Source: Nematostella vectensis (Eukaryota > Cnidaria > Anthozoa > Actiniaria > Edwardsiidae). Taken from it: a stretch of DNA of 64,000 bases. Below the pieces are notes generated by a model, which was not told the DNA's origin, made no database searches, and saw only the letters and a list, made by a program, of their open reading frames with translations. Of the stretch, positions 22,823 to 37,540 are shown in pieces. The stretch spans positions 15,637,408-15,701,407 of the forward strand of contig NC_064046.1 of assembly GCF_932526225.1 (NCBI RefSeq), in the 5' to 3' direction. Numbering within the stretch: the stretch's first letter is position 1; each line of letters opens with the position of its first letter. The translations under genes were made by a program, and so were the position numbers.

Positions 22823-24462
22823 GATCCTGAACAAAGCATGAGCACATCAAAGATGCTGAGAGTACATAAAAATGTCCCTATACCTTCTTTTTATGTCATG
22901 AAACACCAAGAACAGTATAATTAAGTATCGATATTTAAAAAAAAAATAAAGAAAAAAAATAGGCTATCAGCGGGAATCGAACCCAGGTCGCTGCATTAGT
23001 AGTCAAGTGCCCGCAACGAAAGACTAACGTGGCATTGCTGATGGGAATTGTAATGAAAATTACTTTTAATACTATTGGTATCGTAAACTATCCCAAGCAA
23101 AGTCACCATCGGACTGGAGGTTACATTCGGGAAAAGCTTCAGGGTTACATTCGGGAATTTGTTTTACGAGTGTAACCTCCAAAAGGTTACAATCTAAAAA
23201 ATTTTTTCCGAATGTAAATTCCAAAAAGTAACATTAGGAAAAATAAAACAGTATACTCGGAAAAAAGGGTATATCAATCCATCGAACGCTATGATCTATG
23301 TTAGAATCTACTTAATCAAGTTATCAAAGGAATTTAGTTAGTTCTTGTGTGCATAAAATATGTACAGGATCCTGAACAAAGCATGAGCACATCAAAGATG
23401 CTGAGAGTACATAAAAATGTCCCTATACCTTCTTTTTATGTCATGAAACACCAAGAACAGTATAATTAAGTATCGATATTTAAAAAAAAAATAAAGAAAA
23501 AAAATAGGCTATCAGCGGGAATCGAACCCAGGTCGCTGCATTAGTAGTCAAGTGCCCGCAACGAAAGACTAACGTGGCATTGCTGATGGGAATTGTAATG
23601 AAAATTACTTTTAATACTATTGGTATCGTAAACTATCCCAAGCAAAGTCACCATCGGACTGGAGGTTACATTCGGGAAAAGCTTCAGGGTTACATTCGGG
23701 AATTTGTTTTACGAGTGTAACCTCCAAAAGGTTACAATCTAAAAAATTTTTTCCGAATGTAAATTCCAAAAAGTAACATTAGGAAAAATAAAACAGTATA
23801 CTCGGAAAAAAGGGTATATCAATCCATCGAACGCTATGATCTATGTTAGAATCTACTTAATCAAGTTATCAAAGGAATTTAGTTAGTTCTTGTGTGCATA
23901 AAATATGTACAGGATCCTGAACAAAGCATGAGCACATCAAAGATGCTGAGAGTACATAAAAATGTCCCTATACCTTCTTTTTATGTCATGACACACCAAG
24001 AACAGTATAATTAAGTATCGATATTTAAAAAAAATAAAGAAAGAAAAAAAAATAGGCTATCAGCGGGAATCGAACCCGGGTCGCTGCGTTAGTAGTCAAG
24101 TGCCCGCAACGAAAGACTAACGTGGCATAGCTAAAGGGAATTGTAATGAAAATTACTTTTAATACTATGGGTATCGTAAACTATCCCAAGCAAAGTCACC
24201 ATCGGACTGGAGGTTACATTGGGGAAAAGCTTCAGGGTTACATTCGGGAATTTGTTTTACGAGTGTAACCTCCAAAAGGTTACAATCGATAATTTTTTTT
24301 TTCCGAATGTAAATTCCAAAAAGTAACATTAGGAAAAATAAAACAGTATACTCGGAAAAAAAGGTATATCAATCTATCGAGCGCTATGCTCTATGTTAGA
24401 ATCTAATTAATGAAGTTATCCAAGGAATCTAGTTAGGTCTTGTGTGCATAAAATATGTACAG
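22823..24462 (+). repeat. Three full units, two of them near-identical 545-bp copies
   Basis: Anchors are at 22823, 23368 and 23913. The first two share GAAACACC, CCCAGGTCGCTGCATTAG, GATGGGAATTG, AATCTAAAAAATT and CATCGAACGCTATGATC, and appear identical by eye over most of their length. The third has TACATTGGGG and CATAGCTAAAGG. Confidence 0.9.
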
Positions 24463-24977
24463 GATCCTGAACAAAGCATGAGCACATCAAAGATGAGCAC
24501 ATCTAAAATGTCACTATACCTTCTTTTTATGTCATGACACACCAAGAACAGTATAATTAAGTATCGATATTTAAAAAAAAAATAAAGAAAAAAAAATAGG
24601 CTATCAGCGTGAATCGAACCCGGGTCGCTGCGTTAGTAGTCAAGTGCCCGCAACGAAAGACTAACGTGGCATTGCTGAAGGGAATTGTAAAGAAAATTAC
24701 TTTTAATACTATTGGTATCGTAAACTATCCCAAGCAAAGTCACCATCGAACTGGAGGTTACATTCGGGAAAAGCTTTAGGGTTACATTCGGGAATTTGTA
24801 CAATCGATAATTTTTTTCCGAATGTAAATTCCAAAAAGTAACATTAGGAAAAATAAAACAGTATACTCGGAAAAAAAGGTATATCAATCTATCGAGCGCT
24901 ATGCTCTATGTTAGAATCTACTTAATCAAGTAATCCAAGCAATGTAGTTAGTTCTTGTGTGCATAAAATATGTACAG
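24463..24977 (+). repeat. 515-bp unit with 26-bp deletion (last of its class)
   Basis: The junction is at 24793-24802. GTAAAGAAAATTAC breaks the GAAA-loop hairpin stem. No later unit in the window carries this deletion. Confidence 0.9.
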
Positions 24978-27900
24978 GATCCTGAACAAAGCATGAGCAC
25001 ATCAAAGATGCTGAGAGTACATAAAAATGTCCCTATACCTTCTTTTTATGTCATGACACACCAAGAACAGTATAATTAAGTATCGATATTTAAAAAAAAA
25101 AAAAATAAAGAAAAAAAATAGGCTATCAGCGGGAATCGAACCCGGGTCGCTGCATTAGTAGTCAAGTGCCCGCAACGAAAGACTAACGTGGCATTGCTGA
25201 AGGAAATTGTAATGAAAATTACTTTTAATACTATTGGTATCGTAAACTATCCCAAGCAAAGTCACCATCGGACTGGAGGTTACATTCGGGAAAAGCTTCA
25301 GGGTTACACTCGGGAATTTGTTTTACGAGTGTAACCTCCAAAAGGTTACAATCTAAAATTTTTTTTCCGAATGTAAATTCCAAAAAGTAACATTAGGAAA
25401 AATAAAACAGTATACTCGTAAAAAAAGGTATATCAATCTATCGAGCGCTATGATCTATGTTAGAATCTACTTTATCAAGTTATCCAAGGAATCTAGTTAG
25501 TTCTTGTGTGCATAAAATATATACAGGATCCTGAACAAAGCATGAGCACACCAAAGATACTGAGAGTACATAAAAATGTCCCTATACCTTCTTTTTATGT
25601 CATGACACACCAAGAACAGTATAATTAAGTATCGATATTTAAAAAAAAAAATAAAGAACAAAAAATAGGCTATCAGCGGGAATCGAACCCGGGTCGCTGC
25701 GTTAATAGTCAAGTGCCCGCAACGAAAGACTAACGTGGCATTGCTGAAGGGAATTGTAATGAAAATTACTTTTAATACTATTGGTATCGTAAACTATCCA
25801 AGCAAAGTCACCATCCGACTGGAGGTTACATTCGGGAAAAGCTTTAGGGTTACATTCGGGAATTTGTTTTACGAGTGTATCCTCCAAAAGGTTAGAATAG
25901 ATAATTTTTTTCCGAATGTAAATTCCAAAAAGTAACATTAGGAAAAATAAAACAGTATACTCGGACAAAAAGGTATATCAATCTATCGAGCGCTATGCTC
26001 TATGTTAGAATCTACTTAATCAAGTTATCCAAGGAATCTAGTTAGTTCTTGTATGATTAAAATTGTACAGGATCCTGAACAAAGCATGAGCACATCAAAG
26101 ATGCTGAGAGTACATAAAAATGTCCCTATACCTTCTTTTTATGTCATGACACACCAAGAACAGTATAATTAAGTATCGATATTTAAAAAAAAAATAAAGA
26201 AAAAAAAAATAGGCTATCAGCGGGAATCGAACCCGGGTCGCTGCGTTAATAGTCAAGTGCCCGCAACGAAAGACTAACGTGGCATTGCTGAAGGGAATTG
26301 TAATGAAAATTACTTTTAATACTATTGGTATCGTAAACTATCCCAAGCAAAGTCACCATCGGACTGGAGGTTACATTCGGGAAAAGCTTCAAGGTTACAT
26401 TCGGGAATTTGTTTTACGAGTGTATCCTCCAAAAGGTTACAATCGATAAGTTTTTTTTCGAATGTAAATTCCAAAAAGTAACATTAGGAAAAATAAAACA
26501 GTATACTCGGAAAAAAAGGTATATAAATCTATCGAGCGCTATGCTCTATGTTAGAATCTACTTAATGAAGTTATCCAAAGAATCTAGTTAGTTCTTGTGT
26601 GCATAAAATATGTACAGGATCCTGAACAAAGCATGAGCACATCAAAGATGCTGAGAGTACATAAAAATGTCCCTATACCTTCTTTTTATGTCATGACCCA
26701 CCAAGAACAGTATAATTAAGTATCGATATTTAAAAAAAAAAAATAAAGAAAAAAAAATAGGCTATCAGCGGGAATCGAACCCGGGTCGCTGCATTCGTTG
26801 TCAAGTGCCCGCAACGAAAGACTAACGTGGCATTGCTGATGGGAATTGTAATGAAAATTACTTTTAATACTATTGATATCGTAAACTATCCCAAGCAAAG
26901 TCACCATCGGACTGGAGGTTACATTCGGGAAAAGCTTCAGGGTTACATTCGGGAATTTGTTTTACGAGAGTAACCTCCAAAAGGTTACAATCGATAATTA
27001 TTTTTCCGAATGTAAATTCCAAAAAGTACCATTAGGAAAAATAAAACAGTATACTCAGAAAAAAAGGTATATCAATCTATCGAGCGCTATGCTCTATGTT
27101 AGAATCTACTTAATCAAGTTATCCAAGGAATCTAGTTAGTTCTTGTGTGCATAAAATATGTACAGGATCCTGAACAAAGCATGAGCACATCAAAGATGCT
27201 GAGAGTACATAAAAATGTCCCTATACCTTCTTTTTATGTCATGACCCACCAAGAACAGTATAATTAAGTATCGATATTTAAAAAAAAAAATAAAGAAAAA
27301 AAAAAATAGGCTATCAGCGGGAATCGAACCCGGGTCGCTGCATTCGTTGTCAAGTGCCCGCAACGAAAGACTAACGTGGCATTGCTGATGGGAATTGTAA
27401 TGAAAATTACTTTTAATACTATTGATATCGTAAACTATCCCAAGCAAAGTCACCATCGGACTGGAGGTTACATTCGGGAAAAGCTTCAGGGTTACATTCT
27501 GGAATTTGTTTTACGAGAGTAACCTCCAAAAGGTTACAATCGATAATTATTTTTCCGAATGTAAATTCCAAAAAGTACCATTAGGAAAAATAAAACAGTA
27601 TACTCAGAAAAAAAGGTATATCAATCTATCGAGCGCTATGCTCTATGTTAGAATCTACTTAATCAAGTTAACCAAGGAATCTAGTTAGTTCTTGTGTGCA
27701 TAAAATATGTACAGGATCCTGAACAAAGCATGAGCACATCAAAGATGCTGAGAGTACATAAAAATGTCCCTATACCTTCTTTTTATGTCATGACACACCA
27801 AGAGCAGTATAATTAAGTATCGATATTTAAAAAAAAAATAAAGAAAAAAAAATAGGCTATCAGCGGGAATCGAACCCGGGTCGCTGCGTTAGTAGTCAAG

Positions 27901-30900
27901 TGCCCGCAACGAAAGACTAACGTGGCATTGCTGAAGCGAATTGTAATGAAAATTACTTTTAATACTAATGGTATCGTAAACTATCCCAAGCAAAGTCACC
28001 ATCGGACTTTAGGTTACATTCGGGAAAAGCTTCAGGGTTACATTCGGGAATTTGTTTTACGAGTGTAACCTCCAAAAGGTTACAATCGATAATTTTTTTT
28101 TCCGAATGTAAATTCCAAATAGTAACATTAGGAAAAATAAAACAGTATACTCGGGAAAAAAGGTATATCAATCTATCGAGCGCTATGCTCTATGTTAGAA
28201 TCTACTTAATGAAGTTATCCAAGGAATCTAGTTAGTTCTTGTGTTCATAAAATATGTACAGGATCCTGAACAAAGCATGAGCACATCAAAGATGCTGAGA
28301 GTACATAAAAATGTCCCTATACCTTCTTTTTATGTCATGACACACCAAGAACAGTATAATTAAGTATCGATATTTAAAAAAAAAAAATAAAGAAAAAAAA
28401 AAATAGGCTATCAGCGAGAATTGAACACGGGTCGCTGCGTTAGTAGTCAAGTGCCCGCAACGAGAGACTAACGTGGCATTGCTGAAAGGAATTTAAACGA
28501 AAATTACTTTTAATACTATTGGTATCGCAAACTATCCCAAGCAAAGTCACCATCGGACTGGAGGTTACATTCGGGAAAAGCTTCAGGGTTACATTCGGAA
28601 ATTTGTTTTACGAGAGTAACCTCCAAAAGGTTACAATCGATAATTTTTTTTCCGAATGTAAATTCCAAATAGTAACATTAGGAAAAATAAAACAGTATAC
28701 TCGGAAAAAAAGGTATATCAATCTATCGAGCGCTATGCTCTATGTTAGAATCTACTTAATCAAGTTATCCAAGGAATCTAGTTAGTTCTTGTGTGCATAA
28801 AATATGTACAGGATCCTGAACAAAGCATGAGCACATCAAAGATGCTGAGAGTACATAAAAATGTCCCTATACCTTCTTTTTATGTCATGACACACCAAGA
28901 ACAGTATAATTAAGTGTCGATATTTAAAAAAAAAATAAAGAAAAAAAAAATAGGCTATCAGCGAGAATCGAACACGGGTCGCTGCGTTAGTAGTCAAGTG
29001 CCCACAACGAAAGACTAACGTGGCATTGCTGAAGGGAATTTAAACGAAATTTACTTTTAATACTATTGGTATCGTAAACTATCCCAAGCAAAGTCACCAT
29101 CGGACTGGAGGTTACATTCGGGAAAAGCTTCAGGGTTACATTCGGAAATTTGTTTTACGAGAGTAACCTCCAAAAGGTTACAATCGATAATTTTTTTTCC
29201 GAATGTAAATTCCAAAAAGTAACATTAGGAAAAATAAAACAGTATACTCGGAAAAAAAGGTATATCAATCTATCGAGCGTTATGCTCTATGTTAGAATCT
29301 ACTTAATCAAGTTATCCAAGGAATCTAGTTAGTTCTTGTGTGCATAAAATATGTACAGGATCCTGAACAAAGCATGAGCACATCAAAGATGCTGAGAGTA
29401 CATAAAAATGTTCCTATACCTTCTTTTAATGTCATGACACGCCAAGAACAGTATAATAAAGTATCGATATTTAAAAAATAAAAAATAAAGAAAAAAAAGG
29501 CTATCAGCGGGAATCGAACCCGGGTAGCTGCGTTAGTAGTCAAGTGCCCGCAACGAAAGACTAACGTGGCATTGCTGAAGGGAATTGTAATGAAAATTAC
29601 TTTTAATACTATTGGTATCGTAAACTATCCCAAGCAAAGTCACCATCGGACTGGAGGTTACATTCGGGAAAAGCTGCAGGGTTACATTCGGGAATTTGTT
29701 TTACGAGTTTAACCTCTAAAAGGTTACAATCGATAATTTTTTTTCCGAATGTAAATTCCAAAAAGTAACATTAGGAAAAATTAAACAGTATACTCGGAAA
29801 AAAAGGTATATCAATCTATCGAGCGCTATGCTCTATGTTAGAATCTACTTAATGAAGTTATCCAAGGAATCTAGTTAGTTCTTGTGTGCATAAAATATGT
29901 ACAGGATCCTGAACAAAGCATGAGCACATCAAAGATGCTGAGAGTACATAAATATGTCCCTATACCTTCTTTTTATGTCATGACACACCAAGAACAGTAT
30001 AATTAAGTATCGATATTAAAAAAAAAAAAATAGAGAAACAAAAATATGCTATCAGCGGGAATCGAACCCGGGTCGCTGCGTTAGTAGTCAAGTGCCCGCA
30101 ACAAAAGACTAACGTGGCATTGCTGAAAGGAATTGTAATGAAAATTACTTTTAATACTATTGGTATCGTAAACTATCCCAAGCAAAGTCACCATCGGACT
30201 GGAGGTTACATTCGGGAAAAGCTTCAGGGTTACATTCGGAAATTTGTTTTACGAGTGTAACCTCCAAAAGGTTACAATCGATAAATTTTTTTCCGAATGT
30301 AAATTCCAAAATGTAACATTAGGAAAAAAAACAGTATACTCGGAAAAAAAGGTATATCAATCTATTGAGCGCTATGCTCTATGTTAGAATCTCCTTAATC
30401 AAGTTATTCAAGGAATCTAGTTAGTTCTTGTGTGCATAAAATATGTACAGGATCCTGAACAAAGCATGAGCACATCAAAGATGCTGAGAGTACATAAAAA
30501 TGTCCCTATACCTTCTTTTTATGTCATGACACCCCAAGAACAGTATAATTAAGTATTGATATTTAAAAAAAAAATAAAGAAAAAAAAATAGGCTATCAGC
30601 GGGAATCGAACCCGGGTGGCTGCATTAGTAGTCAAGTGCCCGCAACGAAAGACTAACGTGGCATTGCTGAAGGGAATTGTAATGAAAATTACTATTAATA
30701 CTATTGTTATCGTAAACTATCCCAAGCAAAGTCACCATCGGACTGGAGGTTACATTCGGGAAAAGCTTCAGGGTTACATTCGGGAATTTGTTTTACGAGT
30801 GTAACCTCCAAAAGGTTACAATCGATAATTATTTTTCCGAATGTAAATTCCAAAAAGTACCATTAGGAAAAATAAAACAGTATACTCGGAAAAAAAGGTA

Positions 30901-33900
30901 TATCAATCTATCGAGCGCTATGCTCTATGTTAGAATCTACTTAATGAAGTTATCCAAGGAATCTAGTTAGTTCTTGTGTGCATAAAATATGTACAGGACC
31001 CTGAACAATGCATGAGCACATCAAAGATGCTGAGAGTACATAAAAATGTCCCTATACCTTCTTTTTATGTCATGACACACCAAGAACAGTATAAGTAAGT
31101 ATCGATATTAAAAAAAAAAAATAAAGAAAAAAAATAGGCTATCAGCGGGAATCGAACCCGGGTCGCTGCGTTAGTAGTCAAGTGCCCGCAACGAAAGACT
31201 AACGTGGCATTGCTGAAAGGAATTGTAATGAAAATTACTTTTAATACTATTGGTATCGTAAACTATCCCAAGCAAAGTCACCATGGGACTGGAGGTTACA
31301 TTCGGGAAAAGCTTCAGGGTTACATTCGGGAATTTGTTTTAAGAGAGTAACCTCTAAAAGGTTACAATCGATAATTTTTTTTCCGAATGTAAATTCCAAA
31401 AAGTAACATTATGAAAAATAAAACAGTATACTCGGAAAAAAAGGTACATCAATCTATCGAGCATTATGCTCTATGTTAGAATCTACTTAATCAAGTTATC
31501 CAAGGAATCTAGTTAGTTCTTGTGTGCATAAAATAGGTAGGACACTGAACAAAGCATGAGCACATCAAAGATGCTGAGAGTACATAAAAATGTCCCTATA
31601 CCTTCTTTTTATGTCATGACACACCAAGAACAGTATAATTAAGTATTGATATTTAAAAAAAAAAATAAAGAAAAAAAAATAGGCTATCTGCGGGAATCGA
31701 ACCCGGGTGGCTGCATTAGTAGTCAAGTGCCCGCAACGAAAGACTAACGTGGCATTGCTGAAGGGAATTGTAATGAAAATTACTATTAATACTATTGTTA
31801 TCGTAAACTATCCCAAGCAAAGTCACCATCGGACTGGAGGTTACATTGGGGAAAAGCTTCAGCTTTACATTCGGGAATTTGTTTTACGAGTGTAACCTCC
31901 AAAAGGTTACAATCGATAATTATTTTTCCGAATGTAAATTCCAAAAAGTACCATTAGGAAAAATAAAACAGTATACTCGGAAAAAAAGGTATATCAATCT
32001 ATCGAGCGCTATGCTCTATGTTAGAATCTACTTAATGAAGTTATCCAAGGAATCTAGTTAGTTCTTGTGTGCATAAAATATGTACAGGATCCTGAACAAA
32101 GCATGAGCACATCAAAGATGCTAAGAGTACATAAAAATGTCCCTATACCTTCTTTTTATGTCATGACACACCAAGAACAGTAAAATTAGGTATAGATATT
32201 TAAAAAAAAAATAAAGAAAAAAAAATAGGCTATCAGCGAGAATCGAACCCGGGTCGCTGCGTTAGTAGTCAAGTGCCCGCAACGAAAGACTAACGTGGCA
32301 TTGCTGAAGGGAATTGTAATGAAAATTACTTTTAATACTATTGGTATCGTAAACTATCCCAAGCAAAGTCACCATCGGACTGGAGGTTACATTCGGGAAA
32401 AGCTTCAGGGTTACATTCGGGAATTTGTTTTACGAGAGTAACCTCCAAAAGGTTACAATCGATAATTTTTTTTCCGAATGTAAATTCCAAAAAGTAACAT
32501 TAGGAAAAATAAAACAGTATACTCGGAAAAAAAGGTATATCAATCTATTGAGCGTTATGCTCTATGTTAGAATCTACTTAATCAAGTTATCCAAGGAATC
32601 TAGTTAGTTCTTGTGTGCATAAAATATGTACAGGATCCTGAACAAAGCATGAGCACATCAAAGATGCTGAGAGTACATAAAAATGTCCCTATACCTTCTT
32701 TTTATGTCATGACACACCAAGAACAGTAGAATTAAGTATCGATATTTAAAAAATAAAAAAAAAAAAATAGGCTATCAGCGAGAATCGAACCCGGGTAGCT
32801 GCGTTAGTAGTCAAGTGCCCGCAACGAAAGACTAACGTGGCATTGCTAAAGGGAATTGTAATGAAAATTACTTTTAATACTATTGGTATCGTAAACTATC
32901 CCAAGCAAAGTCACCATCGGACTGGAGGTTACATTCGGGAAAAGCTTCAGGGTTACATTCGGGAATTTGTTTTACGAGTGTAACCTCCAAAAGGTTACAA
33001 TCGATAATTTTTTTTCCGAATGTAAATTCCAAAAAGTAACATTAGGAAAACTAAAACAGTATACTCGGAAAAAAAGGTATATCAATCTATCGAGCGCTAT
33101 GCTCTATGTTAGAATCTACTTAATCAAGTTATCCAAGGAATCTAGTTAGTTCTTGTGTGCATAAAATATGTACAGGATCCTGAACAAAGCATGATCACAT
33201 CAAAGATGCTGAGAGTACATAAAAATGTCCCTATACCTTCTTTTTATGTCATGACACACCCAGAGCAGTATAATTAAGTATCGATATTTAAAAAAAAATA
33301 AAGAAAAAAAATAGGCTATCAGCGGGAATCGAACCCGGGTCGCTGCGTTAGTAGTCAAGTGCCCGCAACGAAAGACTAACGTGGCATTGCTGAAGGGAAT
33401 TTTAATGAAAATTACTTTTAATACTAATGGTATCGTAAACTATCCCAAGCAAAGTCACCATCGGACTGGAGGTTACATTCGGGAAAAGCTTCAGGGTTAC
33501 ATTCGGGAATTTGTTTTACGAGTGTAACCTCCAAAAGGTTACAATCGATAATTTTTTTTTCCGAATGTAAATTCCAAAAAGTAACATTAGGAAAAATAAA
33601 ACAGTATACTCGCAAAAAAAGGTATATCAATCTATCGAGCGCTATGCTCTATGTTAGAATCTACTTAATCAAGTTATTCAAGGAATCTAGTTAGTTCTTG
33701 TGTGCATAAAATATGTACAGGATCCTGAACAAAGCATGAGCACATCAAAGATGCTGAGAGTACATAAAAATGTCCCTATACCTTCTTTTTATGTCATGAC
33801 ACACCAAGAACAGTATAATTAAGTATTGATATTTAAAAAAAAAAATAAAGAAAAAAAAAATAGGCTATCAGCGGGAATCGAACCCGGGTGTCTGCATTAG

Positions 33901-35359
33901 TAGTCAAGTGCCCGCAACGAAAGACTAACGTGGCATTGCTGAAGGTAATTGTAATAAAAATTACTATTAATACTATTGTTATCGTAAACTATCCCAAGCA
34001 AAGTCACCATCGGACTGGAGGTTACATTCGGGAAAACCTTCAGGGTTACATTCGGGAATTTGTTTTACGAGTGTAACCTCCAAAAGGTTACAATCGATAA
34101 TTATTTTTCCGAATGTAAATTCCAAAAAGTACCATTAGGAAAAATAAAACAGTATACTCGGAAAAAAAGGTATATCAATCTATCGAGCGCTATGCTCTAT
34201 GTTAGAATCTACTTAATGAAGTTATCCAAGGAATCTAGTTAGTTCTTGTGTGCATAAAATATGTACAGGATCCTGAACAAAGCATGAGCACATCAAAGAT
34301 GCTGAGAGTACATAAAAATGTCCCTATACCTTCTTTTTATGTCATGACACACCAAGAACAGTATAATTAAGTATCGATATTTAAAAAAAAAATAAAGAAA
34401 AAAAATATGCTATCAGCGGGAATCGAACCTGGGTCGCTGCGTTAGTAGTCAAGTGCCCGCAACGGAAGACTAATGTGGCATTGCTGAAGGAAATTGTAAT
34501 GAAAATTACTTTTAATACTATTGGTATCGTAAACTATCCAAGCAAAGTCACCATCGGACTGGAGGTTACATTCGGGAAAAGCTTTAGGGTTACATTCGGG
34601 AATTTGTTTTACGAGTGTATCCTCCAAAAGGTTAGAATAGATAATTTTTTTCCGAATGTAAATTCCAAAAAGTAACATTAGGAAAAATAAAACAGTATAC
34701 TCGGAAAAAAAGGTATATCAATCTATCGAGCGCTATGCTCTATGTTAGAATCTACTTAATGAAGTTATCCAAGGAATCTAGTTAGTTCTTGTGTGCATAA
34801 AATATGTACAGGATCCTGAACAAAGCATGAGCACATCAAAGATGCTGAGAGTACATAAAAATGTCCCTATACCTTCTTTTTATGTCATGACACACCAAGA
34901 ACAGAATAATTAAGTATCGATATTTAAAAAAAAAAAATAAAGAAAAAAAATATGCTATCAGCGGGAATCGAATCCGGGTCGCTGCGTTAGTAGTCAAGTG
35001 CCAACAACGAAAGACTAACGTGGCATTGCTGAAGCGAATTGTAATGAAAATTACTTTTAATACTAATGGTATCGTAAACTATCCCAAGCAAAGTCACCAT
35101 CGGACTGTAGGTTACATTCGGGAAAAGCTTCAGGGTTACATTCGGGAATTTGTTTTACGAGTGTAACCTCCAAAAGGTTACAATCGATAATTTTTTTTTC
35201 CGAATGTAAATTCCAAATAGTAACATTAGGAAAAATAAAACAGTATACTCGGAAAAAAAGGTATATCAATCTATCGAGCGCTATGCTCTATGTTAGAATC
35301 TACTTAATGAAGTTATCCAAGGAATCTAATTAGTTCTTGTGTGCATAAAATATGTACAG
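24978..35359 (+). repeat. Nineteen consecutive full-length units
   Basis: Anchors: 24978, 25527, 26071, 26618, 27166, 27715, 28262, 28812, 29359, 29905, 30451, 30997, 31541, 32088, 32634, 33176, 33721, 34269, 34812. Spacing is 542-550 bp. BamHI is lost at 30997 (GACCC) and 31541 (GACAC). Subtypes include ATTCGTTGTC units at 26618 and 27166, TTAAACGAAA units at 28262 and 28812, and TACTATTAATACTATTG units near 30690, 31780 and 33960. I see no gene or insertion. Confidence 0.92.
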
Positions 35360-37540
35360 GATCCTGAACAAAGCATGAGCACATCAAAGATGCTGACAGT
35401 ACATAAATATGTCCCTATACCTTCTTTTTATGTCATGACACACCAAGAACAGTATAATTAAGTATCGATATTTAAAAAAAAATAAAGAAAAAAAAATAGG
35501 CTATCAGCGGGAATCGAACACGGGTCGCTGCGTTAGTAGTCAAGTGCCCGCAACGAAAGACTAATGTGGCATTGCTGAAGGGAATTGTAATGAAAATTAC
35601 TTTTAATACTATTGGTATCGTAAACTATCCCAAGCAAAGTCACCATCGGACTGGAGGTTACATTCGGGAAAAGCTTTAGGGTTACATTCGGGAATTTGTT
35701 TTACGAGTGTATCCTCCAAAAGGTTAGAAGAGATAATTTTTTTCCGAATGTAAATTCCAAAAAGTAACATTAGGAAAAATAAAACAGTATACTCGGAAAA
35801 AAAGATATATCAATCTATCGAGCGCTATGCTCTATGTTAGAATCTACTTAATAAAGTTATCCAAGGAATCTAGTTAGTTCTTGTGTGCATAAAATATGTA
35901 CAGGATCCTGAACAAAGCATGAGCACATCAAAGATGCTGAGAGTACATAAAAATGTTCCTATACCTTCTTTTAATGTCATGACACACCAAGAACAGTATA
36001 ATTAAGTATCGATATTTAAAAAATAAAAAATAAAGAAAAAAAAAGGCTACCAGCGGGAATCGAACCCGGGTGGCTGCGTTAGTAGTCAAGTGCCCGCAAC
36101 GAAAGACTAACGTGGCATTGCTGAAGGGAATTGTAATGAAAATTACTTTTAATACTATTGGTATCGTAAACTATCCCAAGCAAAGTCACCATCGGACTGG
36201 AGGTTACATTCGGGAAAAGCTTCAGGGTTACATTCGGGAATTTGTTTTACGAGTGTAACCTCCAAAAGGTTACAATCGATAATTTTTTTTACGAATGTAA
36301 ATTCCAAAAAGTAACATTAGGAAAAATAAAACAGTATACTCGGAAAAAAAGGTATATCAATCTATCGAGCGCTATGCTCTATGTTAGAATCTACTTAATG
36401 AGGTTATCCAAGGAATCTAATTAGTTCTTGTGTGCATAAAATATGTACAGGATCCTGAACAAAGCATGAGCACATCAAAGATGCTGAGAGTACATAAATA
36501 TGTCCCTATACCTTCTTTTTATGTCATGACACACCAAGAACAGTATAATTAAGTATCGATATTTAAAAAAAAATAAAGAAAAAAAAATAGGCTATCAGCG
36601 GGAATCGAACACGGGTCGCTGCGTTAGTAGTCAAGTGCCCGCAACGAAAGACTAATGTGGCATTGCTGAAGGGAATTGTAATGAAAATTACTTTTAATAC
36701 TATTGGTATCGTAAACTATCCCAAGCAAAGTCACCATCGGACTGGAGGTTACATTCGGGAAAAGCTTTAGGGTTACATTCGGGAATTTGTTTTACGAGTG
36801 TATCCTCCAAAAGGTTAGAAGAGATAATTTTTTTCCGAATGTAAATTCCAAAAAGTAACATTAGGAAAAATAAAACAGTATACTCGGAAAAAAAGATATA
36901 TCAATCTATCGAGCGCTATGCTCTATGTTAGAATCTACTTAATAAAGTTATCCAAGGAATCTAGTTAGTTCTTGTGTGCATAAAATATGTACAGGATCCT
37001 GAACAAAGCATGAGCACATCAAAGATGCTGAGAGTACATAAAAATGTTCCTATACCTTCTTTTAATGTCATGACACACCAAGAACAGTATAATTAAGTAT
37101 CGATATTTAAAAAATAAAAAATAAAGAAAAAAAAAGGCTACCAGCGGGAATCGAACCCGGGTGGCTGCGTTAGTAGTCAAGTGCCCGCAACGAAAGACTA
37201 ACGTGGCATTGCTGAAGGGAATTGTAATGAAAATTACTTTTAATACTATTGGTATCGTAAACTATCCCAAGCAAAGTCACCATCGGACTGGAGGTTACAT
37301 TCGGGAAAAGCTTCAGGGTTACATTCGGGAATTTGTTTTACGAGTGTAACCTCCAAAAGGTTACAATCGATAATTTTTTTTACGAATGTAAATTCCAAAA
37401 AGTAACATTAGGAAAAATAAAACAGTATACTCGGAAAAAAGGTATATCAATCTATCGAGCGCTATGCTCTATGTTAGAATCTACTTAATGAAGGTATCCA
37501 AGGAATCTAGTTAGTTCTTGTGTGCATAAAATATGTACAG
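35360..37540 (+). repeat. Two 1,091-bp dimers
   Basis: Anchors 35360 and 35904 recur at 36451 and 36995, each offset by 1,091 bp. In each dimer the first unit ends in a GTATCCTCCAAAAGGTTAGAAG arm and the second has ATGTTCC, TTAATGTCATG, AAAAAATAAAAAATAAA and GGCTACCAGCGGG. The two look nearly identical. Confidence 0.9.
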
